Assembly (NCBI GenBank): GCA_016790635.1
Contig: JAEUOR010000088.1
Coordinates: 1 to 64,000 of the forward strand
DNA length: 64,000 nt
DNA from: Burkholderiales bacterium
GTDB lineage: Bacteria > Pseudomonadota > Gammaproteobacteria > Burkholderiales > JAEUOS01
Direction: 5' to 3'
In this document: piece after piece, positions 1 to 7,884 of the stretch
How positions within the stretch are numbered: position 1 is the first letter of the stretch
Layout: every line of letters begins with the position of its first letter
The notes under the pieces: model-generated
What the model was told of the DNA's origin: nothing
Databases searched by the model: none
Seen by the model: only the letters and a program-made list of their open reading frames with translations
Translations under genes and position numbers: made by a program

Positions 1-262
1 TGCCACCGGCGAAGTTTGCCGCGTTGCATCGCCAGCATGCTGGCGATGCAACGCCCATCTCGCCCACCTTCAACCAAATCGGATAACCTTCAACTCAGGA
101 CTTTCGGAATTCTGGCTGGCACGGCTACAGGGGGCAGGTCAGCGCGCTACGAAGTGCGCGCTCAGCTGACCATCCGAGCAATAGCAAAGCGGCAGCTAGC
201 GCCTCACCGGCCTTGGCGCGTGCTTTTCGACGCAGGCTGGCTACGCGCGGCAGGGGCGCGAT
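1..262. other. Left-edge stretch without a gene
   Basis: No convincing coding frame is visible. It holds a perfect 34-base palindrome (21-54) and a looser inverted repeat with 7-base arms GGTCAGC (137-143) and GCTGACC (165-171). The words CCTTCAAC recur twice within 66-92. Together with the gene fragments to the right this looks like decayed or rearranged DNA, possibly the margin of a lost mobile element, but no transposase piece or target duplication is visible. Confidence 0.4.
21..54. repeat. Perfect 34-bp palindrome
   Basis: The 17-base arm GCGTTGCATCGCCAGCA is followed without a gap by its exact reverse complement. The arms meet directly, so there is no hairpin loop except by opening the centre. 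Too long and perfect to be chance; it could be a protein-binding site, a resolution or terminal site of a lost element, or a transcription terminator. No T-tract follows. Confidence 0.6.
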
Positions 263-486
263 CTAGGGAACGGCTTGCTTCGCCGGAATAGCGGCAGAGG
301 CGCGAACTGGAACACGCATTTCGTACCAGGCGGCCTGTGCGGTGACCGCGTCGGGATTGTTGATGGAGTACCCATCCATCTTCAGCTATTCACTGACTGG
401 GTGGTTGAGCAGGAAGCCCCCACGCGCTACGTCCGAGCCCGGCTCCAGTCGCTAGGCACAATCGACCTTGCCGATCGCTGCGTGCC
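263..486 (-). pseudogene. Remnant of a SoeA-like molybdoenzyme C-terminus
   Basis: Translated on the minus strand, this stretch contains AIGK, then LEPGSD, GFLLNH, a short gap, and AAWYEMRV, in the same order and spacing as AIGK, LEPGAD, GFLLNH and AGWYDVRV near the C-terminus of the intact SoeA gene at 3420-6326. The frame carries two internal TAG stops, one before LEPGSD and one after NHPVSE, and ends at a TAG at 263-265. It is therefore a dead fragment of about 70 codons from a second enzyme of the dicluster (CISM) molybdopterin family. The divergence from the intact copy suggests a paralogue rather than a recent local duplication. It begins about where the HipA homology in the overlapping frame stops. 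Confidence 0.7.
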
Positions 487-675
487 CTTGATAGCAAGGA
501 ACTGGTAGCCCGAAACCAGAGGCGCGTCCGGCGATAGCGCGAAGCAGGCCGGGCTGGCCAGCCACGCGTCGGCATAGGCAAACGACCCCAGACGACGGTT
601 GCCGCTCGCCTCAAAAACCAGCGTCCCGACCTCGATCGCGGTTTCACCGAGGGACACTGTGACGCTGCGCTTCAT
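427..675 (-). pseudogene. Truncated HipA-like toxin N-terminus
   Basis: The reading frame starts with an ATG at 675 that overlaps the stop of the HipB-like gene (ATGA), the usual coupling of hipBA operons. The first roughly 60 residues resemble the HipA N-terminal subdomain: a beta strand, then VGTLVFEASGN, FAYADAWLASP and ALSPDAPLV. A full HipA kinase is about 400-450 residues; here similarity ends after about 60 and the frame closes at 427 after some unrelated residues. The kinase core (P-loop, catalytic Asp, DFN-type motif) is absent, so no toxin activity is expected. The break coincides with the molybdoenzyme remnant, which marks a recombination joint. Confidence 0.65.
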
Positions 676-998
676 AGCGGAGCACTGTCCTTGCGCGAGT
701 GGCGGACCCTCTTGGGAAGGCGCGCTTCGTCCAACAGCAAACCGACATCGTCCCGCGCTGCGTCCAGGAGAGCCTCGAACGGTGTGTCCACACCGAGGGC
801 GAACAAGACCGCAGCGCACGCGCCGATCGAAGTGCCGGGTTCACCCTTCACCAGGCGCGAGTAGAGGGGGGGCGAAATGCCCGCGCGCTCGCATAGGGCT
901 GCAACGGTGAGTCGGCGTTTCTTGCGGGCGACGTCAAGGTCGTGACCCAGCTTTCGCAAGGAGCGCGCGATGCGCGGCGATAGTGCTGGAGGCGCCAT
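672..998 (-). CDS. XRE-family HTH regulator, HipB-like antitoxin
   Basis: A 108-residue protein with one Cro/C1-type helix-turn-helix at about residues 20-70 (AALCERAGISPPLYSRLVKG) and a short charged tail. Small size, position upstream of a HipA-type frame and the 4-base ATGA overlap identify it as the HipB-like half of a type II toxin-antitoxin operon. HipB proteins bind palindromes in their own promoter, and a suitable inverted repeat lies just upstream (1001-1053). With HipA truncated, the gene is an orphan antitoxin or solitary regulator. The start at 998 is supported by the AT-rich promoter region immediately before it. Confidence 0.75.
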   Translation of the reverse strand: MAPPALSPRIARSLRKLGHDLDVARKKRRLTVAALCERAGISPPLYSRLVKGEPGTSIGACAAVLFALGVDTPFEALLDAARDDVGLLLDEARLPKRVRHSRKDSAPL

Positions 999-1000
999 TT

Positions 1001-1053
1001 AATACAACACAAACGTTATCAATACAGCAATAATACTACGTTTGCATTGTATT
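1001..1053 (-). promoter_or_regulatory. AT-rich operator/promoter of the hipB-like gene
   Basis: Arms AATACAACACAAACG (1001-1015) and CGTTTGCATTGTATT (1039-1053) are inverted repeats matching at 13 of 15 positions, separated by 23 bases that contain AATAATA. The repeat sits immediately upstream of the regulator start at 998 in an otherwise GC-rich window, as expected for an autoregulated antitoxin promoter. Binding is inferred. Confidence 0.55.
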
Positions 1054-1073
1054 ATATTTTCCGGATCGCTCTC

Positions 1074-1805
1074 CTAGCGCGGCCAGGGCGGCACGTAACC
1101 CTGAGGTGTCGTGCCCACACAGGCCGGCGGACAAGGATCGGTGCCCACCAGGCCCAGCGCCGGCTGCCCGAAACCTTCGCGCGCGCGCCAGCCCGGGTAC
1201 TTGAAGACGATGTTGTTGAACGCCCCGCCGGGATCGTAGGTGATCGGCTTGCCCGGATTCTTCGCGTTCCATTCGTCGTTCAAGCTCTTGTGGCTGCGAT
1301 ACCAGGGCACCTGGTTGGCCCAGGCAGCCAAGGTCGCGCTGCGCCAGCCGCGATCCTTGATGCTGTCCCACACCTGGTCCGCATGGCGGATGTTGAATTC
1401 CGGGTCGAGCAGCCAGAACGAATGACCGATGATGTCGCCGAAGATGAAAAGCCGCCCGTTGCGGATCTCCCATTCGGTCGGGTCCGAGCCGAGCTTGATG
1501 GCAAACGGCGTGCCGTTGGAGCAGAAGCCGCCGTGCTGCGGCTCGTACTTCGCCGGGTCGGCCTCGAAGAGGCGCTTGTGCTCCGCGCTCACGAAGTAGT
1601 AGGTGCGATGCGGCAGGCTCACCTTGATCTGCGGGTTGCCGCGCACCGGCCGCCCCAGCGTGAAATACGCCACCGGGTCGTGGCCCAGCAGCATGACATC
1701 GTCGCCGTCGGCCGAGCGCACCGTCGCGTACAGCGTGCCGCCGCAGCCGCCCACAAGGGCGGCCAGGACGAGGATCAGGGACAGGTTGCGGGTCAGCGAA
1801 AGCAT
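1074..1805 (-). CDS. YHS-domain lipoprotein of the sulfite-oxidation operon
   Basis: 243 residues starting at ATG 1805 behind an AGGGGGAA ribosome site. A signal sequence ends in LAALVGGC, a lipobox, so the mature protein should be lipid-anchored at the periplasmic side. Residues about 35-100 form a YHS-type domain: LLGHDPVAYF, an aromatic-rich middle, FVSAEHKRLFEADPAKYEPQ and GGFCS. YHS domains are linked to metal handling, but the role of this subgroup is not established. The gene follows soeC by 37 bases on the same strand, so it is probably the last gene of the operon. The C-terminal half (tryptophan- and proline-rich) has no motif I recognise. A link to sulfite or metal handling is inferred from position only. 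Confidence 0.75.
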   Translation of the reverse strand: MLSLTRNLSLILVLAALVGGCGGTLYATVRSADGDDVMLLGHDPVAYFTLGRPVRGNPQIKVSLPHRTYYFVSAEHKRLFEADPAKYEPQHGGFCSNGTPFAIKLGSDPTEWEIRNGRLFIFGDIIGHSFWLLDPEFNIRHADQVWDSIKDRGWRSATLAAWANQVPWYRSHKSLNDEWNAKNPGKPITYDPGGAFNNIVFKYPGWRAREGFGQPALGLVGTDPCPPACVGTTPQGYVPPWPR

Positions 1806-1842
1806 CGTCTTCCCCCTGGGGGCAATCACGTCGCCCCGTATG

Positions 1843-2763
1843 TCAAGCCACTGCCTGATAGTAAATGTTCTGCGGGTGGTTGGCCTGCGCAAAGAAGAGC
1901 CAGCGCTCGGCCAACAAGCCCAGCAGTTGCGAGGCCGCCGCCAGCGCCGGAAGGCCGACGAACGGATACTGGGTTGCCACCAGCAGCAGGAATGCCGGCA
2001 CGCCGAACGACAGGGCGATGGCGATGGACTTGACGCTGCCAACGAAAGCCATGCTTTTGCCATGAAAGAACTCGCGGGTATTGAAGCTGCCGCCGGTGGC
2101 GCCCTGCGACATCTGCTTCAACTTCGCGGTCTTGACACCGATGGCGGACTGCGCCGTCGAGACCGGCTTCAAGCCGCGATTGCGCACCAGGCTCGCCAGG
2201 CGCATCGCCCAGGCCGCGAGCGTCAGCACCAGCGCCGCGATGATGGTCGAGCGGCCGGCATCGGCTCCGTATGCTGCGTGCCAGAGGGCGGCGAAGAGCG
2301 TCGCGCCCGACATCCAGCCCAGCAGCACGAAGTTGACCAGCGTCAGCCAGTGCGCCCACTCGCGCAGGAAGCGCAGGCAGGCGTAGATCATGCCGGTGCA
2401 GTACCAGAGCACGAAACAGAGCACGACACCGACCGCGCCGAGTACCCCGGTGTGCGGCTTGCCGAGGTAATGCTCGAGCGACCAGAGCGCGATCACCGCG
2501 ATGGTCAGCGGCAGGACGATGACCTCGCGCGACAGCCACGAGGTGCGCCACATGGCGATCGCGCGCCAGGCGCGCATGGGATGCCCCAGATGAAAGAACG
2601 AGCACAAGAGCCCCACGCCCATGAGCACGACGCTGATGGCGCCGCCGATGGCCAGTTCGCGCGGGTCGGCGCCCAGGCCGTCGGCGCGCACCAGCATCAG
2701 GAAGAGACCCTGCCCCATGCCCGCGAGCACGGTAAAGAATATGACCGACCACGCCGGATGCAT
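1843..2763 (-). CDS. soeC: Sulfite dehydrogenase membrane anchor SoeC (DmsC-like)
   Basis: A 306-residue, very hydrophobic protein with about eight membrane spans and no large soluble domain, typical of the DmsC/NrfD-like anchor of complex iron-sulfur molybdoenzymes. It begins with MHPAWSVIFFTVLAGMGQG; this first span with its glycine-rich turn is characteristic of the DmsC family. The anchor passes electrons to the quinone pool. It lies 3 bases downstream of soeB, in the order A-B-C seen in SoeABC operons. The name rests on the soeA and soeB assignments; on its own it could be called only a DMSO-reductase-type anchor. Confidence 0.8.
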   Translation of the reverse strand: MHPAWSVIFFTVLAGMGQGLFLMLVRADGLGADPRELAIGGAISVVLMGVGLLCSFFHLGHPMRAWRAIAMWRTSWLSREVIVLPLTIAVIALWSLEHYLGKPHTGVLGAVGVVLCFVLWYCTGMIYACLRFLREWAHWLTLVNFVLLGWMSGATLFAALWHAAYGADAGRSTIIAALVLTLAAWAMRLASLVRNRGLKPVSTAQSAIGVKTAKLKQMSQGATGGSFNTREFFHGKSMAFVGSVKSIAIALSFGVPAFLLLVATQYPFVGLPALAAASQLLGLLAERWLFFAQANHPQNIYYQAVA

Positions 2764-2766
2764 TTG

Positions 2767-3423
2767 TCAGAACTCCTGCGCTTCGCGAATCAGCCGCGGC
2801 AGATATTGATTGGCCGGGCTGGTTTCCCACTCCGGCATGAGTGAATAACCGCCGCGCTCGCGGATCGCCTTGGACACTTCCGAGTCCGGGTCCTTGACGT
2901 CGCCGAACAGGCGCGCGTTGGTCGGGCAGGCCTTGACGCAGGCGGGCTTGCGGTCCTCGGGCGCCAGCTTCTCGTCGTAGATGCGGTCCACGCACAGGGT
3001 GCACTTGGTCATGACCTGGCGTTTTTCATCCAGCTCGCGCGCGCCGTAGGGACAGGCCCAGGCGCAGTACTTGCAGCCGATGCAGCGGTCGTAGTCGACC
3101 AGCACGATGCCGTCTTCCTTGCGCTTGTACGACGCCCCGGTCGGGCACACGGGCACGCAGGGCGGGTCCTCGCAGTGCAGGCAGCTCTTGGGAAAGTGGA
3201 TGGTTTCCGCCGCCGGGTATTCGCCGGCCTCCCAGGTCTGCACGCGGTTGAAAAACGTGCCGCTGGGGCTTGCGCCGTAGGCGTTCAGGTCCGCCAAGGG
3301 CCCGGCCGATCCCGACGTGTTCCATTGCTTGCAGGAAGTCACGCAGGCGTGGCAGCCGACGCAGACATTGAGGTCGATCACCAGCGCCAATTGCTTGGCG
3401 AGTGTCTCGGTGGCTTGGCTCAT
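2767..3423 (-). CDS. soeB: Sulfite dehydrogenase iron-sulfur subunit SoeB
   Basis: 218 residues with four cysteine clusters of the dicluster ferredoxin type: CVGCHACVTSCKQ near the N-terminus, CLHCEDPPCVPVCP and CIGCKYCAWACPYG in the middle, then CTLC with a later CVKACP. These should hold four [4Fe-4S] centres linking the molybdenum subunit to the membrane anchor. Its ATG at 3423 overlaps the soeA stop (ATGA), indicating translational coupling. No Tat or Sec signal is present, fitting the cytoplasmic orientation of SoeAB, unlike periplasmic DmsAB. Confidence 0.87.
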   Translation of the reverse strand: MSQATETLAKQLALVIDLNVCVGCHACVTSCKQWNTSGSAGPLADLNAYGASPSGTFFNRVQTWEAGEYPAAETIHFPKSCLHCEDPPCVPVCPTGASYKRKEDGIVLVDYDRCIGCKYCAWACPYGARELDEKRQVMTKCTLCVDRIYDEKLAPEDRKPACVKACPTNARLFGDVKDPDSEVSKAIRERGGYSLMPEWETSPANQYLPRLIREAQEF

Positions 3424-6326
3424 CGGTTTTTCCCTGCGAAATAGGCCAGTACCTTCGCGCCGCGCCCGAGGACCCCGGGAACGGCAGGCACGGCTGCGAC
3501 CTGCGGATAGGACTCTTGGGCTTCGTCCGGCGCGGCCGGACGGATGCGCACGCGCACGTCGTACCAGCCGGCCTGGCCGGTGATCGGGTCGGAGTTGCTG
3601 ACGCGCCGCGCGTTGTCGCCGGCCAGCGGCAACTCCTCGCTGATCAGATGGTTGAGCAGGAAGCCCTTGCGCGACTCGTCGGCACCGGGCTCCAGCTGCC
3701 AGGCGCCGCTGGCCTTGCCGATTGCGTTCCAGGTCCACACCGTGCCCGGCTCGACGGCCTCGGAGTGGCGCGCGATGCAACGCACGCGGCCCCACTGGCT
3801 CTCGACCCAGCACCAGGCGCCGTCGGCGACGCCGGCGGCCTTGGCCGTCACCGGGTTCACCTGCAGGGTGTTGTGGCTGTGGATCTGCCGCAGCCACGCA
3901 TTCTGCGAATCCCAGGCGTGATACATCGCCATCGGCCGCTGGGTCACCGCGTTGAGCGGATAGGCCGCGGTGTCGGTCGCGGCGTATTCGAGCGGCGCGT
4001 ACCAGAACGGGAGCGGGTCGAAGTACGCCGCGATGCGCTCGCGCAGATGCGCCGGCGGCTGGCGGCCTTGCGACTTGCCCTGCGCCGCCAGTCGAAAGCT
4101 CTGCAGAGTGTCGGAATAGAGCGCCAGCTGCACCGGGTCGTTCTTCTGGCGCCAACCCTTCTCCTTGGCGAAATCTAGATAGGCGCGGTTCCAGTTGCGC
4201 ATGAAATGCATGTTCTCCGGCATGTGGTACTGGAAGACACAATTGTTCTTCTCGTACATCTCCCATTGCTTCGGGTTGGGCGCGCCGCGCAGGTGCTCGG
4301 TACCGTCCTTGCCGCGCCAGCCCATCAGGAAGCCGACCCCCGGCTGCGCCTCGAAGTTGACGACGAAGTCCGGGTAGTCGCGGAACTTGCGCGCGCCTTC
4401 CGCCGTGGTGAAGGCCGGGAACTTGAGCCGCGAGGCCAGTTCGACCAGCACCTCCTGGAACGGCTTGCATTCCCCTTTGGGCGCCACCACCGGCACGCGC
4501 ACGGAGTCGACCGGGCCGTCGAATTCCGAGATCGGCCGGTCGAGCATGCTCATTACGTCATGGCGCTCGAGGTAGGTGGTGTCGGGCAGCACCAGATCAG
4601 CGAACGCCACCATCTCGCTCTGGAAGGCGTCGCACACCACCAGGAACGGGATCGCGTACTCGCCCTTCTCGTCCTTGCGATTCAACATCTCGCGCACCGC
4701 CATGGTGTTCATGGTCGAGTTCCACGCCATGTTGGCCATGAAGATCATGAGCGTGTCGAGCCGGTAAGGATCGCCCTTCACCGCATTGGTGATGACGTTG
4801 TGCATCATGCCGTGCGCCGACAGCGGGTGCTCCCACGAATACGCGTGGTCGATGCGGATCGGTGAGCCGTCCGGATTGATGGCCAGCTCCTCGGGGCTGG
4901 CCGGAAAGCCCAGGGGCGCGGCATTGAGCGGGGTATTGGGCTTGATCATCTCCGGCGCGTTGAACGCGCGGTAGTTGGGCACGATGTGACGCGGATACGG
5001 CGCCTTGTGACGAAACCCGCCGGGCGCGTCGATGGTACCCAGCATGCTCATCAGCACCGCCAGCGAGCGCACGGTCTGGAAGCCGTTGGAGTGGGCGGCC
5101 AGTCCGCGCATGGCATGAAAGGCCACCGGTCTTCCGATGGTACTCGGGTGCTGCTTGCCCCAGGCGTCGGTCCAGGGGATCGGCAACTCGAAGGCCTGCC
5201 GGAAGGCCGTCTCGCCGATCTCGCGCGCCAGCGCGACGATACGCGCGGCAGGGATGCCAGTGATACGCTCGGCCCACTCCGGCGTGCAGGGCGCCACGCG
5301 CTCGCGCAGCAGCTGGAACGATGGCACGACGCGCGTGCCGTCGGCCAGGGTGTAGCGGCCCTCGAGCGCGGGATCGCAGCCGTCGGCGATGCCGTCCGGA
5401 TACGCCGCCAGCACGCGGCCTTGGCCCTTGTCCCAGATGAGTTTGTTGTGCGGGTTGCGGCCGTCCCCCGGCGGTCCCGCCGCGGGATCGAAGGCGAACA
5501 GTCCCTGCCGCTCGCCATCGTCCTCGACCACCAGTTGCGGGGCGTTGGTGAAGCGCTTGAGAAACGCATGGTCGATCTGGTCATCCGCGATCAGCACATG
5601 CATGAGCGCCATGAAGAGCGCACCGTCGGTGCCGGGCCGGATCGGGATCCATTCGTCGGCGATCGCCGAATAACCGGTGCGCACCGGGTTGATCGAGATG
5701 AAGCGCCCGCCTCCGCGCTTGAACTTCGAGATCGCGATCTTGAGCGGGTTGGAATGGTGGTCCTCGGCGGTGCCGATCATGACGAAGAGCCGGGCTCGGT
5801 CCAGGTCCGGTCCGCCGAATTCCCAGAAGCTGCCGCCGATCGAATAAATCATGCCGGCGGCCATGTTGACCGAGCAGAAGCCGCCGTGCGCCGCGTAGTT
5901 GGGCGTGCCGAACTGGCGCGCGAAAAGACCCGTCAGCGCCTGCATCTGGTCGCGGCCGGTGAAAAGCGCGAATTTCTTCGGGTCGGTACTGCGGATCCGT
6001 GCCAGGCGTTCGGTCAGGATCTCGAAGGCCTTGTCCCAACTGATGGCCTCGAACTCCCCCGCGCCGCGCTCGCTGCCCGGTTTGCGCATGAGCGGGCGCG
6101 TCAGGCGCGCCGGCGAGACCTGCTTCATGATGCCGGCCGAGCCCTTGGCGCAGATCACGCCCTGATTGAGCGGATGATCGGGATTGCCCTCGATGTAGCG
6201 TACATCGCCGTCGCGCACATGCACCTTGATGCCGCAACGGCAGGCGCACATGTAGCAGGTGGTGGTGCGCACCTCCTCGGTCGAGCCGGGCGCGGAGGGG
6301 GCAAGCGGATTGTGCAAGGGTGTCAT
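3420..6326 (-). CDS. soeA: Cytoplasmic sulfite:quinone dehydrogenase molybdopterin subunit SoeA
   Basis: 968 residues, a full-length catalytic subunit of the bis-MGD DMSO-reductase family. The N-terminal [4Fe-4S] ligands are C24, C27, C31 and C59 (CYMCACRCG and VICAKG). The chain starts at the cluster domain with no twin-arginine signal, so the enzyme stays in the cytoplasm, as SoeA does. SoeABC oxidises sulfite to sulfate and reduces quinone. Genes for SoeB and SoeC follow with overlap or 3-base spacing, and a SulP transporter precedes by 112 bases. The pathway on the other side of the regulators (suyAB) releases sulfite, supporting this substrate. Other CISM enzymes (tetrathionate, polysulfide, DMSO) are less likely because they normally carry a Tat signal. 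Confidence 0.85.
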   Translation of the reverse strand: MTPLHNPLAPSAPGSTEEVRTTTCYMCACRCGIKVHVRDGDVRYIEGNPDHPLNQGVICAKGSAGIMKQVSPARLTRPLMRKPGSERGAGEFEAISWDKAFEILTERLARIRSTDPKKFALFTGRDQMQALTGLFARQFGTPNYAAHGGFCSVNMAAGMIYSIGGSFWEFGGPDLDRARLFVMIGTAEDHHSNPLKIAISKFKRGGGRFISINPVRTGYSAIADEWIPIRPGTDGALFMALMHVLIADDQIDHAFLKRFTNAPQLVVEDDGERQGLFAFDPAAGPPGDGRNPHNKLIWDKGQGRVLAAYPDGIADGCDPALEGRYTLADGTRVVPSFQLLRERVAPCTPEWAERITGIPAARIVALAREIGETAFRQAFELPIPWTDAWGKQHPSTIGRPVAFHAMRGLAAHSNGFQTVRSLAVLMSMLGTIDAPGGFRHKAPYPRHIVPNYRAFNAPEMIKPNTPLNAAPLGFPASPEELAINPDGSPIRIDHAYSWEHPLSAHGMMHNVITNAVKGDPYRLDTLMIFMANMAWNSTMNTMAVREMLNRKDEKGEYAIPFLVVCDAFQSEMVAFADLVLPDTTYLERHDVMSMLDRPISEFDGPVDSVRVPVVAPKGECKPFQEVLVELASRLKFPAFTTAEGARKFRDYPDFVVNFEAQPGVGFLMGWRGKDGTEHLRGAPNPKQWEMYEKNNCVFQYHMPENMHFMRNWNRAYLDFAKEKGWRQKNDPVQLALYSDTLQSFRLAAQGKSQGRQPPAHLRERIAAYFDPLPFWYAPLEYAATDTAAYPLNAVTQRPMAMYHAWDSQNAWLRQIHSHNTLQVNPVTAKAAGVADGAWCWVESQWGRVRCIARHSEAVEPGTVWTWNAIGKASGAWQLEPGADESRKGFLLNHLISEELPLAGDNARRVSNSDPITGQAGWYDVRVRIRPAAPDEAQESYPQVAAVPAVPGVLGRGAKVLAYFAGKNR

Positions 6327-6438
6327 GGGTCGAGCGCCGGAAGCGCGGTGTTAGCCTGCTTGTCGGTTGCGAACGCAACCGGGTGTCCCGAACGGATGGG
6401 GTGATCGCCGAAGGCGTGCAGTCGCCCGCGCTGCCGCA

Positions 6439-7710
6439 TCATCGCGTCCCGCCCGAACGCTGCAAGCGCCGCATCAGCAAAGACACGGCGATGCCGACAA
6501 AAACCGCGATCTCCAGCGCGAAAAGAAGCGTCGCGGCAAAAGTGGCAACGAGCGTCACGGCCTCGCCGCGCGGCCCGGACAGGATGACACCCAGTTCGTG
6601 CGCGTCCAGAAGGCCCGTGGCGACGATGAACAGCACTGCCGCCATCGACGGCATCGGCAGCCAGGCGGCCAGCGGCGCGATGAACAGCACGATCAGCATG
6701 AGGAACAAGGCCGCGTAGACAGCGGCCAGCGGCGTGCGCGCGCCCGCGGCGAGGTTGAGGCCGCTGCGGGTGAAGGACCCCGACGACGGATAGCCCGATA
6801 GAAAACTGCCGGCCACATTCGACAGGCCCTGGCCGACGAACTCCTGCGTGCCGTCGATCTTCTGCCCGGACTTGAGCGCCAGCGCACGCGCGATCGCGAT
6901 CGCTTCGGTGATGGCCAGGATCGCGATCGCCAAGGCGCTGCCGAACAAGGACGCCCATACCGATGCATCGAAGGTTGGCATCGAAAGCGGCGGTACCCGC
7001 ACATCCAGTGCGCCGACGACGGCGATGCGCGCCGCGGGATCCCAGCCCTTGAACGCCGCCGCGGCCAGTGCGCCGACGACCATGGCGACGATCATGTACG
7101 GCGCGCGCGGCACCAGGCGTCGGCAGGCGATGCCGGTCACAAGCGTCACGAGCCCGGTCGCTGCCGCCCAACCGCTCATGCCGGAGAACGCATGCCAATC
7201 CGCGGCGAGGACCTGGAAAAAACCGCTCACCGGAGGAATCGTCAGGCCGAAGAAGTGCTTGATCTGGCTGGCAGCAATCAGAAAGGCCGCGCCGCTGGTG
7301 AAGCCGACCACGACCGCGTGCGAGATCGACTCGGCCAGCCGACCGACCCGCAAGGCCGCCATCACCAACTGGATCAGTCCGACCATGCAGCCCAGCGTCA
7401 GCGCCAGCGCCACATAGGCGGCAGACCCGACGGTGGCCTTGCCTGCAAGTGCCGAGAAGACCACGATCGAGATCGCTGCCGTCGGGCCCGAGACCATGTG
7501 CAGCGAGGACCCGAACAGGGCAGCGACGATCGCCGGGCCGATCGCGCAGTACAGGCCGTACTGCGGCGGCAATCCGGCGATGACCGCGTAGGCCAGACCC
7601 TGCGGCAGGACCAGGAGCGCGCCGGTGAGCCCCGCGCCGGTATCGGCGCGCTGCGAGGCACGATCGACCAGCGGCCACCAGTTGCGAAAAGGCGTGAGTC
7701 TGGACAGCAT
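6439..7710 (-). CDS. SulP-family anion transporter without STAS domain
   Basis: 423 residues, almost entirely membrane-embedded. The N-terminus has the SulP signature: TGALLVLPQGLAYAVIAGLP, QYGLYCAIGP and HMVSGPTAAISI; the middle has FVGQGLSNVAGSF and YPSSGSFTRSG. Most bacterial SulP proteins are about 550 residues with a C-terminal STAS domain; this one stops just after the last membrane spans with the basic tail LLMRRLQRSG, so the STAS domain is absent. It heads the soe operon, which suggests movement of sulfate or sulfite, most simply export of the sulfate made by SoeABC. Direction and substrate are inferred from context. Confidence 0.8.
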   Translation of the reverse strand: MLSRLTPFRNWWPLVDRASQRADTGAGLTGALLVLPQGLAYAVIAGLPPQYGLYCAIGPAIVAALFGSSLHMVSGPTAAISIVVFSALAGKATVGSAAYVALALTLGCMVGLIQLVMAALRVGRLAESISHAVVVGFTSGAAFLIAASQIKHFFGLTIPPVSGFFQVLAADWHAFSGMSGWAAATGLVTLVTGIACRRLVPRAPYMIVAMVVGALAAAAFKGWDPAARIAVVGALDVRVPPLSMPTFDASVWASLFGSALAIAILAITEAIAIARALALKSGQKIDGTQEFVGQGLSNVAGSFLSGYPSSGSFTRSGLNLAAGARTPLAAVYAALFLMLIVLFIAPLAAWLPMPSMAAVLFIVATGLLDAHELGVILSGPRGEAVTLVATFAATLLFALEIAVFVGIAVSLLMRRLQRSGGTR

Positions 7711-7854
7711 CAGTGTTCGGTGCGGCCGGCGTCATGCGCCCGGGAACGGCCTGCAGGATCAGCGTAGTTCAAGGCCTCTTTGCTCACAAAAAACAGGCTG
7801 GTGCCAGATGGTTATGAGCTTAGACAGGGAGATCATTTTGGAAAAGCGGATAAA

Positions 7855-7873
7855 TCTGATCGATATAATCAGA
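7855..7873. promoter_or_regulatory. Probable LysR-type binding site between sulP and lysR
   Basis: TCTGAT (7855-7860) and ATCAGA (7868-7873) form a perfect inverted repeat with a 7-base AT-rich centre, and the outer bases fit the T-N11-A style of LysR sites. It lies just before the start of the LysR gene in the 174-base divergent region, where autoregulation and control of the sulP-soe operon would be expected. Binding is inferred. Confidence 0.55.
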
Positions 7874-7884
7874 AAAACTGATTG

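Noticed and set aside
1..120. Possible end of an IS21-like or other insertion sequence
   Set aside because: The wording CCTTCAACCAAATCGGATAA looked element-like, but there is no transposase fragment, no paired terminal repeat and no target duplication in view.
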